From positions 15,974,707-16,038,706 of the forward strand of contig JAKJHU010000005.1 in NCBI GenBank assembly GCA_022316685.1: a DNA stretch of 64,000 nucleotides, given 5' to 3'. A model generated the notes under the pieces. That model searched no databases. It had not been told where the DNA came from and worked only from the letters and a program-made list of their open reading frames with translations. Position numbers and translations under genes: made by a program. Shown piece by piece: positions 13,113 to 26,900 of this stretch (position 1 is its first letter; each line of letters opens with the position of its first letter). Source of the stretch: Progne subis subis (taxonomy: Eukaryota > Chordata > Aves > Passeriformes > Hirundinidae).

Positions 13113-16100
13113 TTGATATATTATGATATAAAACAGGTTACAGAGAATCATCTTTCAGATTTTGTCTTGATGTTTAAATTTTACAGGGTTGGAAGGTTAT
13201 GAAGAGCTGGTTCATGAGCTGATTCACGTGCCTCTCCAACATTAAGCTGCTCTGAAAGTCTACCAGAGTAAGACTGAGGAGGAAAGGAGGCACCAATATC
13301 CCTCATGCAAACTATCCAAAGGTGTGGTGGATATGGCTATCTTACTGCACATCTGTTTTGCTAAAGTGATGGCCATTTCTTCATAGGGCTATTAGAGTAT
13401 CTGGAAAGGTAGCAGAAATAATGAAAGGTGTCAAAACATTATAAAAGACTTGTGTCGACCATATACAAAAACTGTCAGCGAGGCAACATTTCAAAATACA
13501 GGTATTTTCTACCATTTAAATATTTTGTATTTGCTTTCAAGTATGTTAAATTATATTTGTAATTACACACAAATATGTTTGTTCCATACAAACACCAAAA
13601 CTACAATTACTGAGTGAATAACATTTTTAAAAAATAAAGTGTTAATGAGATATTATTAAACATATAAACAAGAACTTCCATTTTTAATCTTACACACAAA
13701 TAGGAAGAAAAATTTTGAAGTATGCATCAAGACTAAGAAGTAAACTACGAATGTAACTATACCAAATAGGTAATTTTTTAATTATAATGGATAAAACCTT
13801 GCAATTATTTGTTTTTCAGAAAAATATTCTGTTGTCACTTGCAGAGAAACAAGCTTTCTTCGACACTTCTAATTTCACTTTAAGAAGACTGACAGGAAAG
13901 CAAGGTAAATAAATTCCTTCTACATCTGATGTAAAGGAAATCAGTTAAGATATGCAAAAGCAGGATTTTTTTTTTCATTTTCCAATCCATATAATGCCCA
14001 AAAAAATTAGAAGCTGAGCTGAGCTTCAGCAGTCAAACTAATATTCTGAAGGTTTCTGATAGATGGATCTTCAAAGGCATCTAAGCAGGAAAAAACCTAA
14101 TTGGCAATTCAAACTCATTTTTTCAGCGGTCAGCAATTAATTTAATTTCTAACATATGAAAATACTACTGAATATCTTTCAACACCTTCCAGATGGTTTT
14201 GAAAATCTGTCTAAATATGATTAGTTCACTTAGTATCTGCCACTAATAATTCTCTTGTCCAATAAATCCTTTAGACTTTCATGAAGTTATTTTTGTTATA
14301 TATTCAAAGTATTTATGACTAGCTTATTTTATTAAAAGAAATTAAATATTTTTTTCTGCATTTGTCTGGAACCCTGATTTGCATCCAAACTGCAGGTTGA
14401 TCCAAATAATTAGTTCAAATTTAGATTTAAAAAAACCAAACAAATGTAGTATTCTTGTTTTTTAACAATATTTCAACTGAGAATCAGAGGTTGAGTAAGA
14501 CTGCAGAATTACTTCTTTTTCAGGAGTCATGTTAGACAGGTACACATTTCATCAATATATTGTCAAGGAGAAGAAAAATCCAATCTTAAAATACTCATAA
14601 AAAGCAAAACAAAGTCTTGGGGTTTTTTTTCTGATGGGGGGATCAAACTGCAGTTAGAATTGCTGTTTAAAACACTTTGACAGAAACTAGGCAACCCTGG
14701 GAAGCTGAATGAGTTGGTTCTACAAAGTCTTATCCCAGAACAAGAAGACTAAAACCTTTAACATCTGATCTTGCACCACAGACGTAAAGAGCAGATCTAC
14801 CATGGATGTCATAGGCTAGATCCTGTCTTGACTCAGGATGGCAGAACAGGCCTTAAGACTGGTATGAGTGACTCTGCAATCATCAAGTAGGCAAAATTAT
14901 AGCCACACTCATTCACAGATTGTAGATTACATCTTTATATGTATGATTTCAGAATTCAAGTTACTAAATATGCTTCTGCTTATAAAAATGTTGCTGATAC
15001 AGTGTTGGGTGAGGAGAAAGGATGAGCAGGTAATGCAGCTAAAAGGAGCACACATTAATAAGTTAGTTATCCATTCCTATAGTAACTTACACCTTCTTCT
15101 GGCTCTTTGGTATGTAAATTAAATTGACTGAAACCAATTTACATTCACATGTATACATCAGAAACTGGGTGGAAATCTAGATTGGCTGAACTTACAAATT
15201 CCAATTTCTTGGCAAGATAGATATCTCACCTAAAATCTCCTTATCCATTTATACATTAGGAAATGTGGACAAACCAATTATGGACCGGACACAGACCACA
15301 TGAGATCAAAAGCAGATCAGTATGCAAGGGTGATAAGCCTAATGAAAACCTGGTTTCAAATGGCATATTTTATGCTCAGTAGGAGCTAACAGGGACTCCA
15401 GAACATGGAAAAAAAGGTAAACGGGTAAAAGTCTAAATGCAGAGAGTTTAGGTCCACATCCTGTGGGGAGCAGGCACTTCTCAGCAGTTCAGGGAAGGCT
15501 AAGTTAACAGCATGGGGATTGCTTTGACTTCGAGCCAAGGCAATTTTAGGGGACTGCACAGCATTATGGCTGTCCTGCCCAAGAACAGCAGAAGGTTCTA
15601 CAGAGCTGCACTCTTCCAAGGACAAGGTGTCCCACTGGCCAAGATTTAATTTTGCAACTTAACAATGATATTAAACATTTGTCTGGATCTCAGTATGTGC
15701 CTGATGAAAGAATAGGATAGAGTGTTAAATATATAAAGACTAGCCAGCATTACTCTCAAATCTGTCATCTATCGAATGCATCTGGGAGAAGCTGGACAGA
15801 AAATTACAACGCTTAAAATAAATCCAAAGATCACTGAAATCTTGCAATAGTAGTTCTCCCTGGATGCTGCAAATGAATTGGATCAGCAGGCAGCTTTGCA
15901 AACACAGACACACTGGGTGTGGGTGTGTACCCACCCTCCAAACCAGATATTGCCAAGTCACCACGCCAGAAGTGAGTTTTCTCTATTCTGACTGGACAGT
16001 ATTATTTTTATGTGCAGTTTGTTGAACAAAATAGTCTCCACAGCCTTTGGATAATGAACCCTTTGAACAAATCTAAGTTTGTGTGTGTGTTTGTGCATGT

Positions 16101-17955
16101 GTGAAACTGTGACTTTTCTTTGAATGTTCCCAGCCCTATATTATAATACTCGACTCGTTCCAAACCCTACAGCAGTTACTTGGAAGACTCCTCTAAGCAT
16201 CAGTGAGCTTTGGATCAGCTTCTGGAAAACAAAGCCAACTTAAAGTTTGACTGCAATGCACACATGTATGCAGGAATCCACCAGATGCAGAATAATAAAC
16301 CTGTCTGCTGACACACAGTGGTACGTCCTGCATTTCAACAGAACACAGTGACACAAGGGCCAACTGGCCACTGAGCTCCGTGGCTCAGAACCAAGCAAAA
16401 TGAGCCCCTCTAATGAGGCACAAGGTACTCTGTTTGAAGGCACATGCAGATCCCAAATGGATACACACTGTGCTAGCAGAGTGAGTCACACTTCATTCCC
16501 AGAACGTGTGATCTGCCTGCAGTCTGCTTGGGAGACTGTGCTGTTGCATTATGCTCCACAAGCTTCTCAGACATGATCTAAATTAATGTAAATTTTTCTG
16601 CAGTCCACTCTCTAAGGACCTAAGCAGATATGTTCAAAGTACCAAAAAAATATGCATTTAGCTGAACATCATGCCTTCAGCAGATGCTGGATATGTGTAA
16701 GAACAAGGAAATCACATACTGATGTTTGCCCAAAATATTCTCCAACCCTCTCATCTTCAATTGTTAAGTATTTAAAATGACACTTAAAGAGTAATTCTTT
16801 CCATTAATGTCAACCAATCTCTTTTGACCATTTCACTTGTTTGCTAATCTTCAAATTAAAACTTTATCCATTTGAGAACCTACATTCTCCTCCCAAAACT
16901 GTCAAATGTCCTCAGCAAACAGTTCCATGCAAAACACTTCTGTATGCCTTTTGAAACTGCATGAAAAACTGGCCAGTCAGATCTCCTTCTCCTGTGAGGA
17001 TTCTAAAAAACCATGAGGCATGCAAACCCTTTAACTCTCTTCTGTACAATTCCATAAAAGAGGAACTGGGAGGCAAGAGGAGACCAAAAATTCTCACTGG
17101 ATGAAAGTTCATTTTGTATTATGCATACCAAAGTACATGCTGTATGTCAGATATACTGAGAAATTTTTAAGATTTTAATTTAAAAAACCCAAAACAATCT
17201 TCTTGTAGTAAAAAAAATAAAAGAATTTCATCAAGAGTTTGGCACGCTTCAAGTTTTGATGGTTTTTCATCAGAACTTTTAGGATTTACTTTTCAACAAG
17301 AAAAATAATTCTTTTCGGCTCAGACATATTTCTTTCTTTAATTTGCATCTTACACAAAATTTTACTGAATTGTGTTGCATACTCTACTTATTTAAAGCAT
17401 AATATAATTATCCTTCATAACACTTTTAATTACTCCTACCATATAGCATGGACTCTACAGAACAAACAGTCCAAACATAACTGCATTATGTAAACAATTA
17501 TGTCCCCTTAGCACCTATGGAGAGTTGACAAAAAAGTGAAAACTGTCCTTTCCATAATCCTTGGCAATTGAGAATACTATGGCACACAGACAAGAAAATC
17601 TCTGGAATGCAAACCATTCCTCTTACAAATAATTTTCAACAGCCCTAAAACGAGAAGAAGTAATTTCAGTCTATTATTTCTATCTATTTCTGCTCTTTCC
17701 ACTGCTCAATGCAAGTGATAAGTCGCATAATATCCAGCTGCTGTAATGATATATTTATATTTGGAGAGTTTGGGAGGGATGAAGAAACAAAACCACTTTC
17801 TATCACATACCTAGCAGTGTAAAGAACTTGATTACAAATCCCTTTATCCTTTCTAAAAAGCCACATAGTTTATAGTGTGACTCTGCAGTTTTCTAGGAAG
17901 AAAAGGTTACATAAGGATGGTACGAGAATTCGCTATCATCTCTAGGCACCACTGC
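13113..17955. other. AT-rich non-coding stretch
   Basis: No gene is supported. A short (TG)n-like run lies near 16079-16104. Several strong minus-strand donor words occur, for example at 15085 and 17809. Each has only a 35-45 nt open frame back to the nearest AG, a situation expected often by chance, so these are not called as exons. Confidence 0.55.
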
Positions 17956-18019
17956 TGACAAAGATGGGAAATTCTCTGGGGACAAGTGCTGTGTGCCACT
18001 GAAGAATATGATAGTTACC

Positions 18020-18085
18020 TCAGCCTAGGAGTGATGATCCTTGCAGGTTGCTTCCAACTGAGAACATTCTAGGATTCTGTATTTG
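18020..18085 (+). mobile_element. CR1 LINE 3' end fragment
   Basis: Plus-strand text GTGATGATCCTTGCAGG, then TTGCTTCCAACT, then ACATTCTAGGATTCTGT corresponds to the last part of CR1 in sense orientation. In CR1 this end reads GATGATCCTTG..GGTCCCTTCCAACTC, followed by the ATTCTATG tail. It may extend a little further upstream, but that part is too diverged to place. Confidence 0.8.
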
Positions 18086-20842
18086 CTCCTTCTCTCATGC
18101 AATGAGGCCCAAATGTGAGTTGTGCTACCAGGTTAATGGTAGCGAATAAAAATTGCTGCTCTGCGTGGAAGGTTGTTATTGACACTCCTCAGCACAAACA
18201 GCTCTTGTTCTTACTTTGGTATTTTGATTCTTTCTGAAACAAAACGATTTTTCAACAAGAGACAATGAAGGGAAACCAAATATTCATGAAATGCTGGAAC
18301 TAAAACAAATGGCAGTTCCTTCGAAACAAATATAGATGGCAGGTGAGCCCAGCCCAGGAGGTCAAAGAAAAAACCACTTTGTGAGCAACAAATAATCAGC
18401 TCTGGACTTGTGGAACTAGTTTGCAATTGGCAAGTGAGCACACAGTGGTGTTCTGCTTGTTAATGGAGATTAAAGGCAAAAAGGTTCACTCACGTAAGAC
18501 TTGTGGAGCATTTGTGGCTGGTACCCTTAAAGACCATTTCTCCTATGCTACCCATACTTCCTTGATAAACTTCTGCTATGGCCAAGCACAAAAGTCCTTG
18601 TAAAGAGCGTTCATAATATAAACACCAATGTAGTCCACAAGAAGATGGACACCACAGCAGAAGGTGGGAGAAGCTGCGCCGGTGTGAGCACATGAATGCA
18701 TATAAGCATAGGTGTGCCAGCAGAGACTAGCCCAAAGTCACACACATTCTGGGCAGAGCCTCAACAAACTATACCTACACTGCTTACCTCTAAAATACAC
18801 TTATGATAATTAAGTACAAAAATAAGAATTTATTTCTTGAAGAATGGACGTGACTGGTTATAAAAGGATTGAATCAAATGAAATATTAAAAGAACAGCTG
18901 CTCAACAGAAAGAGGACTAATATTCTGCCTTAAAATTTGTAACAGAAATCAAACTCAACTAAATAAACATCATGATAGCACAAAAACCCCCATAACACAA
19001 CTTCATGAAAAGCACTGCTCTTCTAAAGTAGGTCTTTTCTTAGACCAGACGCAGCTCCCATTTATTATTTATAGTGCCTTGTGTCCATGTCAGCTCCTGA
19101 TTAATAATTAAAATTAATCTCATTAAGGCAGATTTCATTACAGGATAATTTAATTAAATGATGAATTGGCTCCCAGATGTCACCATTTGTGCCATTCTTT
19201 TAAAAGTTGCTGCTGATGACACAGATTTATAAGGGTTTAGTCCTAACCTGAAAAGCTACATTATTTAACAGATTTATAGCAATTTTCATAGGCAAAGCAC
19301 ACAAAATGAAACATTATTCACATGAGGTGAGATGGGTACTTCCCATCAGTATAAACAAAGGCATGAGGCTGTCTCTGTGTGGCATGAGAAAGTATAAGAA
19401 AGTTAGCTTCAAATTTGTTAAAAGGAACTCTAATCTCACCACTTGTGAGGATCCTACATATCAGTATTGTAAGCCATTTCTTCCTTGTAGCACAAAGCAG
19501 CTGATAAAGTTGCAAAAAATATCTATTTCAGATAGTAAAATAAAAATTTACTCTCAATTTCCAATTCAGCGTCTCAAGAACTGCAGCAAACAGATGAGTG
19601 ACAACAAGGATTGTCACCGGTAGCAAGGGAATATAAACCTGGCTGTATCACACTTTCCACTACCCTTTTCATAATGCTACACAGTTTTTCTCTTGATATT
19701 TAACTAAAAAAAAGGAAAAAGAAATAATACAGTGGAATAGCACCTGCTAGTGAATCAGCCCAATCAGAACAGGCCTGATAATGAAGGTGTTTCATAAACC
19801 ACAGAGCAAACAAAACAAAGAGCAAGTAGTGACACCAAATTCAGTGAAATGCAGGTTCAAAGCTGTGGAAAGGTGTTTTCTTTAATATTTCTCCAGTGTC
19901 CTATATCTCACAGTGACAGTTTACATTCCAGAAAAACCTCACAGAACTTTTTAAAAAGTCTTAGTGTAAGGAAAAATGAGAAAGTATGAAGCTGAATTAT
20001 TAGGGTGTACCACTCCAATATGTGCATGTAGACTAGCAGTGCTACTTTTAGGCAACTGCATTTACCTAAGGCATGACCAGCAGCCTGCTCTTGCTGTGCT
20101 ACAGATTACTACTCTATCAAAACACAACTTACCATATGAAAAGCACCACACATGTTTACGTTCATGATCACCTAACAATTCTTGAATGAATCAGAGACAG
20201 AGAATAAGGCACAGTCAAAGTCCCACTTGAAGCAGTATTCTGTTCACACCAGAGTGCTCCAAATAAAGGCTCAAGTTATCTTCCAGAACTGAAACATTTT
20301 GGTACTGGTAGAAAACCATCCAAAATACTTTGAATGCAAAAGCTGTACTTCCCTTTGGTGTCCCTGACCCATTCAAATCACCGGAACTCTGCCACAGGAC
20401 TGCTGTTAACAAAGCCCTCAGTGGACAGAATACCACTGCTCCTGTTTATTTTTGGGAATAAACAAGATAGTACTCACTCACAGGTGATAGATCTGGTAGC
20501 TCTTTTGATCACCAGATAATCTTACTGAACAGCCTGCTGGCTGTTACCAAAACTGCAACTAAATACAGAATTCCAATTTTAGATATTTAGATGTAAGTAG
20601 AATCCTGAGTCCTAATTTACCTTTTGGGCTCTAGATATTATCCACAGAGGTAGAAAGACAATGCCAAGGCAGCCAGAATGCTGTAATCATCTACCTGCTG
20701 TAAAATACTGATCAGATGAAACAGGCTTGATTGTTAACCTCCTAATTGCCAGTTAAATCAGTGATCCACCACTTTGTGGCTTGGCTCTCAGCTGTAACCC
20801 ACCTGGCTCAGTAAGGTGTCTAGGGAAGACTTGCTTTTTCCA
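18086..20842. other. Non-coding stretch with candidate regulatory block
   Basis: No gene is supported. The ATTA-rich block at 19060-19235 is listed separately. A minus-strand donor (ATATG|GTAAGTTG, near 20129) has a 39-nt open frame back to a good polypyrimidine-AG. This is too short to count as evidence. Confidence 0.55.
19060..19235. promoter_or_regulatory. Candidate conserved non-coding element (homeodomain-core cluster)
   Basis: Within about 175 bp there is a dense set of ATTA/TAAT cores (GATTAATAATTAAAATTAAT, CATTAAGG, TAATTTAATTAAATGATG). They are embedded in non-repetitive, mixed-composition sequence with no open frame on either strand. The density and lack of simple periodicity resemble developmental enhancers of vertebrate gene deserts. 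Function and conservation are inferred, not seen. Confidence 0.35.
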
Positions 20843-20862
20843 CCCCCCCCCCCCCCCCCCCC
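20843..20862 (+). repeat. Poly(C) tract
   Basis: Twenty consecutive C residues. The complementary strand is a G tract with G-quadruplex potential. Confidence 0.97.
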
Positions 20863-21057
20863 TTCTTTATACTAGGATAGTGTACTCCAATAGGAAAGTA
20901 AAAAGACAGTTTGCAATAGATATAAACATATTTAAGTTCTCAGTCTGACTGATATGCAGGAAGAAATTTATCATGAAGGCTGTTCAATTCTCATGTCCCA
21001 GATGGACACACATGCAGATTTTTCCCCCAAGGACCTTAATGCCCTATGCCCCATGAA

Positions 21058-21600
21058 GTCATAGAATTATAAAATATCCTGAGTTGGAAGACATCACCAA
21101 GCATCATCGAGTTCAACCCCTGGCCATACACAGAACCTGTGACACCATGTGCCTGAGGGCATTGTCCAAATGCTTCTTGAACTCTGGCAGGCTTGGAACT
21201 CTGACCACTTCCCTGGGGAGTCTATTTCAGTGCCCAAACACCCTCTGGCTGAAGAACCATTTGCTAGTATCCAACATAAACCTCTCCTGACACAACTTCA
21301 GACCATTCCCTTGGGCCCTGTCACTGGACACCATAGAGAAGAGATCAGTGCCTGCCCCTGCTCCTCCTCTCATGAGGAAGTTGTAACTGCAACGAGATCT
21401 CCTCTCTCTCTCTTCTCTCCTCAGGCTGGACAGACCAAGTGACCTCAGCTACTCATATAGCTTCCCCTCAAGGCCTTTCACTATCTTCCTTGAACTCCTT
21501 TGGAGCCTTCTAATGGCTTTTATGAAAAAGCGAGACAGGCAGTGAATCGAGTAGTATGTGCCAACAGCTAAAACTGCACTGCTCAAAACCCCTGCTTAAT
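21058..21600 (-). mobile_element. CR1 LINE, 3' part (about 0.5 kb, 5'-truncated)
   Basis: The plus strand is the antisense of a CR1 3' region. It begins with GTCATAGAATTAT (the terminal microsatellite), then GAGTTGGAAG and GTTCAACCCCTGGCC. It continues through the usual order of segments: accidental antisense frames about Cys-Leu-Arg and phrases such as CCAAATGCTTCTTGAACTC and CCTGGGGAGTCTATTTCAGT. The distal part near 21530-21600 is weaker and its boundary is approximate. This is a dead, 5'-truncated copy. The plus-strand open frames at 21084-21442 are antisense CR1 and are not genes. Confidence 0.92.
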
Positions 21601-22261
21601 AGGTGTTCTTCTTTTTGATGTTGTATCTCTTATTCTGCCCAAAACCACAAATGTCTTAAATTGAAAAACTGATAAAACTCTCTTGGTTTATCTCAAAGAA
21701 GCACCATGAAATGGTGCATCTTCAGTATTCTTGCAAATATAATAGATTCTGCTTTGTTCGTTATCAAAATTATAGAAAACATACAACTGCTCCTCATTAA
21801 AAAAATGAAAGACAAATTACAGTACTACTGTGCAACTTTGGAAACTGCTTTTATACATATATAATATATATATAATGTCTAAATCATTAAATATCTGTAT
21901 AAATTTTTAAAGCATTCATTAAAAAATGTTTATTCAAAAATTACAAATACCTACGCTCTACAAATCTGTTATAACCCTCTCTTACCATTTGCAAAATTAA
22001 TACATCAGTCCTTTAACACCTTTTGACTAGTTTCTCAGCAACAAAAGTGGGAAATACAGAAAAATCACTGTTTAATTTTGTCAGTTCCATGGTTCCGCTG
22101 CATGTTGTAGCATCTTGTTTTCCTATAGCTGCATTTTAGTTATCTGAAGTCCTGGTTTCACTTACACTTTCATTTAATAGCTCATCATCAAAGTCAAATT
22201 TTAAGCATTATAATACTTATGTCTTTATCAAAATTGCAATTTCTCTGCTGAAAACACTACC

Positions 22262-22312
<51 letters not shown>

Positions 22313-23761
22313 CAGATACGCAGATATATCCTTATTTTCTGAAATTCCATGGCTCTATTCCTCTTAAAAATGAGAGGGGAAAAAAAATCCTACTTCATTG
22401 TTCCTCTGGTTTCAGTATTTTTATTGAAAATTTTATTAGTAGTTATTAGTAGTTTTATAGAAAGAAACTTAACATTCCATTTCTGGGATTTTCACCATGA
22501 TTAAAATTGTTAAAGCAGTTAAAGCTTCTTCCTCATGTCTCCAGTTTCACACTCTATCTACCTTTCCACACATTTACCAGGCAGGGCTCAGTACTGCACT
22601 CAGTTGCTTCCAGTCCTTTAACTAGCCCAGATGCTGCTGTGTACTCCTGCTTTGTACCACTGTGTGGTGCAGGCATGCCCAGCTCTTTCAAGAGGTAACT
22701 TCTCTGATAAAGTGTCATTGCAAAGGAGAAAAATAAAGGAAAAACAAAACTGACATTCTGGATTGACAGCAAAGCCAGAACAAAACAAAAAAAACAAAAC
22801 AATCTATTACAGAGCAGTTGAAAATAAAGGTAACACACAGAGAAGTGATTTTTTCACATCTTATTCTATTTCAAGATAATGTAGTAGTGAGCAGACAAAA
22901 TTATATCCTTTCTTCTCTTTTTTAAAGAAGCTTTGGCAAAGTGTTTTTGTACTCACCAGGATACACACCTCCTGGTTTTCCTATGGCACAGCAGGAAAAA
23001 GAAATGAAAATGTGACATATAGTTGTGTGCTCAGAGCTATGTCATCCTATTTTCTTGAAGAATTATAGAGTGCTCCCTGTGGAAACCTTACACTAAACTA
23101 AGAAAATAATTTGAGGTATTACCATGGAGTTTTAAAGACTATATTAAACACCAACCTAACTGCTGTACAGTTAGGGGAAAGTGCATTAATCCCATTTATT
23201 TGAGTCTGCATGAATCAATAGTGTATTTTGCCCACCATCTCTAGAACTCTGTACTGGTGGTTTAAGAGAACAGCGACTATTAATTGAGTCAATTCCATAT
23301 TATTGTAAATCAAAATGGGCAGACATTGCTAGTATAATGGTCTATCAGAAATTACACTTTTGGCTGCTAAATTAAGGTGGGGCAGAGCTGAATTTGTTTT
23401 CTCCCTTACATACCTCGTTCACTCTCGATTATATCTCTACTTGTATTTTTCTGATGGAAAAGCCATTTCTCCAGCAAGGAATGACTGCAACTCAACATAA
23501 GTAGAAAGCATGTAAAGACAAAGGGAGAAGAAATAGAGAGTTCACAGTCACCCTGCCTTCAAATAGGTAATTGCAATTATTGCCATTTTATACTGATAAT
23601 AGAAAAATTCAAAGGAAGAGAGATGCCACGTTTTAGACAACACACCTGAGTGATTTCTTGGACCAGTCAGACAAGGAAAACAGCAGTTGATGCTTGGTAC
23701 TTCAGGTTGCTTTACTTTTAAAGATTTGGGGTTGTTAGGCATTCCCTGCCCTTATTCCTTT
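21601..23761. other. AT-rich non-coding stretch with poly(A)
   Basis: No gene is supported. The stretch contains the 46-nt poly(A) at 22263. A minus-strand frame at 23414-23450 is flanked by a TTTTCCATCAG-type acceptor and a GTATGTAAG donor, but is only 37 nt long. Confidence 0.55.
22263..22308 (+). repeat. Poly(A) tract, 46 nt
   Basis: Forty-six uninterrupted A residues are directly visible. No retroposed body or target-site duplication could be recognised beside it, so it is left as a homopolymer. Confidence 0.97.
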
Positions 23762-23850
23762 TAGAATCACAGAATTACAGAATGGTTTGGGTTGGAAGGG
23801 ACCTTAGAGAAAACCTAGTTGCAACTCCCCCACCACAGAACCTTCCACTG
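23762..23850 (-). mobile_element. CR1 LINE 3' fragment
   Basis: The plus strand reads AGAATCACAGAATTACAGAA, then TGGTTTGGGTTGGAAGGGACC, then a CTAGTTGCAACTCCCC-like segment. This is the best-preserved CR1 3' signature in the window, in antisense orientation. About 90 bp remain. Confidence 0.92.
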
Positions 23851-23879
23851 GCCCTTTGAAGCAAGAAAGCAATACTCAC

Positions 23880-23939
23880 CAGTGGCAAAAAACAATTCTC
23901 TCACAAAAATGAGATATATAACTCTTTTCCACCAATATA
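23880..23939 (-). CDS. Tentative short exon, unidentified
   Basis: On the minus strand a 60-nt segment starts after a GACTCTGGCAG acceptor and ends at a strong donor (CCACTG|GTGAGTATT). It has one open frame, reading about ILVEKSYISHFCERIVFCHW. The donor begins about 30 bp from a CR1 fragment. The peptide is not recognised. A splice-flanked 20-codon frame is weak evidence because such combinations arise by chance in AT-rich DNA. It is listed because its donor is the best of those scanned and the encoded segment is not low-complexity. Confidence 0.15.
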
Positions 23940-26900
23940 CTGCCAGAGTCATGAATTAGAAAGAACAGAGATGGAAGAGGAGGAGCAAAAAGACTGGAAA
24001 AGGAAGGGAATACATTGCTTCTATAATTCTGCTCAGTCTCTCAAAGCTCTGTTTAAAAAAGAAAAACTTATTTCACCTCTTGGGAGCTTTCCATCTCCTA
24101 TGGATATTGATTATGATTCCTCTTGATTTTGTCTCCCTGGGAATAATTTTATTTTATACTATGGGACCACAACTAAAAACAGATTTCCTTCTTACCAATT
24201 TTTCTTTGAATGACTTTCCTGAAGTTTAGCAATTCAACAAATCAGTGAAATAATTTTAGCACATATTACAACTTCATAGAATTGTTTATATTACCTCAAT
24301 TCAGCAGCAGACCAAGAAACTAGTAGGTTTTTGGGGTTTTTTTGACATTCAGTGTTACAGACAGAACACAAAGTGAAACAATAATTCATTTACATTTCGA
24401 TGCACATATTTTCCCTTCAGAGTTAATTTTTCTTGCATCCACTGAATAGTAAAACCAGCATTTTCATTAACAGTTTGGTACTTATTTAGCTATAGTATGT
24501 GAAGACTCAGAAAACTTAATTATTAATGAAGCGTTGAAACAATGTTAGGGTGACATCGATGACCCAAATCTTGAAAAATAAGGACTGATATTTTTATTTT
24601 AGATTTTCCTAGTAAAATACATGCTGCCAAAAATACCTCCTGATTTCTAAGGATGAACTCACAGAGGAGTGAACATGAAAACTTAATTCAAGAAGCATTA
24701 CTCTGAATTACTTTTTCTAAAAATGTGGTTTTGAGTCAGGTTCTTTCCATTAATCCCTTGCCTCTTTCACAAGAGTTAGGTGAATAGGTAAGGCTTTTTC
24801 CCATTTTCTGCTAAGGGAAAACTTAGGCAATGCTTCTCCATTACCACAGCCTCATTCTGAAGCGACTTTAATTCTTAATGCCTTAATCACTTGTGCTTAT
24901 TAAATTATTTAAAATGTCCTCTGAACAACAAAGGAAAGAAGGACCTTCCTTTGCAGCTAATGAAGCAAAGGGAAGTTCTGGTTTCGCAAAACCTGTTGGG
25001 TTGAATGGGCAGCTGAGGAAAGATGCCCTTGAAAGGTTGTTTCATGCCTTTTGCACTATTTTTCTATTTACAGAAGAGGGAAATAAAAAAATAGGTGAAA
25101 CAGAAGACACAGAGGTGTCATCTATGAATAAGTTTCTTCCTGAGAAGAAATTTTTTTTTTTTTTTTTCTTCTGGTTGTGTTGACTTATAATGTCTCATGA
25201 TCCTCTTCATATTCAGTAGCTCTTGGACCTCAAGGGTTACAAAAATGAGGCTTCTGCTTCAGTGTGATCACAACACCGCATGCCCTAAAAACCTATAGGT
25301 ACAAGGAAACTTTACTCTTCTCTCCTCCTAAAAAGCAGTAAAACAGGTACCATGAAAAGGGAGGAGTCCAAAGCCCTTTCCTTGCTACCAGGTACATGAA
25401 CTACAGAGGTCTCTAGCAGAGCACAGGTTTAAATTAAAAAAAAAAGAGCCAATGACCACACAGGGGTGGCACATGGGCATGGCAGCAGGACCAGCAATTG
25501 TGTTAAGCCTTTGAACAACCTGTGTTCCACAGGGCTGCAAAGCCGTGTCCAAACCCATACATTAACCCACACATGCTAACTAGGGAAAACACATAATCCA
25601 TCTTACCTCCCAAAATTTTCTTCAATGGGACTAAACACAGAGGTGGTGATGTTCAACCAGCAAGTACCAGCACCCTTCATGGAGAACACATTACCACAGA
25701 GAACACTGGGACCTGGGAGGGGTGGTTTGGTCACTCTGCTTTTTATAGTCCTCCTCTCTGCTCCCAGGCTAAGTTTCCCTCCTAAGACAATTCCTTTAGC
25801 AAAGTTTATAAAGTATTAAACATTTTTCCAGGAAAAATTAAAAATAAGCTTACAGTGTTGAGATGTGTCTTTGCGAGCACTGTTGAGATGTGTTGTTACT
25901 ACGCAACAGAAAGGCTGTTTGGAAGAAATGTTACAACTATGAAATGAGCATAACCTCACCAAGACCACAGAACAGCTTTACAAAAAAATAATAAAATTAT
26001 TTAAACTACTTACCAAAAAAAAAAGCCAACTTTTTTTTTTTCCACTCATCTAAAGACCCTTTTTGATATATGTATTTTGTAATAGTCTATTACATTGCCA
26101 AGTATAAAGAATATTTTGTGTTTCATGAATACAGAGGCAAATCTTCTTGATTATTTTGCATTTTTCCTATTAAATACTCAACAGAGACCTCAAAGGAAAC
26201 AGTGGAACCTACCAGAATTGTCAGAAGTGACAAGTAACATGCAAACTGCAGAGTTTATGTTATTTGAATAACCTCCCAGAACTAGACACCAAACAAATCT
26301 TGAAGCATATTTGAATTTCATACATACACAACTACTTAAGTGTGGTAAATATAATAAAATTTGTGATTTTGTGATTTGTGACCTTTCTTTTCCTTAGTAG
26401 AAAGGCAACAACACTAAATCAGCAATACATTATTACTACACATTATAGAAATTATCAAGGGTGAAATCAAATTTATTGCAGCTGTAATACTTCCAAAAGA
26501 GAACAAGGATCTGGACCTGTGCCAAAGAACACACTTTGGGCAGTTGATCACATGATCTTCAAAATAACTAAATTAATTTTGTTGTAAAAAACCCCTAAGC
26601 CATACTAAATACCAAAACTAAGGCTATGAAAGTGATTTCCAGATTGAGAAGAAAGCTTTCTTTAGTTTCTTTTAAGAGTATCTATGGCATCTAGCTAACA
26701 TGAAATGCAAATATACTTTTTATCAATTACAACCTGTATTTATTCAAAACAAAGAGATTTAAATGATGAATAACATAAATATAAAGCCTGATTCAGCTCA
26801 CAGATGAATGCACTTTATCAAAAACTGAAATCATCTAGAGCAGGAGGAGACTTCCAGAAAGCAGGAAAAGCAGAAAAAACTTGGTTTGTCTTCTAATATC

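Noticed and set aside
11406..20165. Short minus-strand frames of 37-51 nt before strong donors (near 11425, 15085, 17813, 20130)
   Set aside because: One open frame back to some AG within 50 nt is nearly always available. A similarly strong donor at 26007 sits beside a poly(T), which shows that donor words arise by chance here.
21084..21442. Plus-strand ORFs of 68 and 97 codons
   Set aside because: They are antisense reading of the CR1 3' region.
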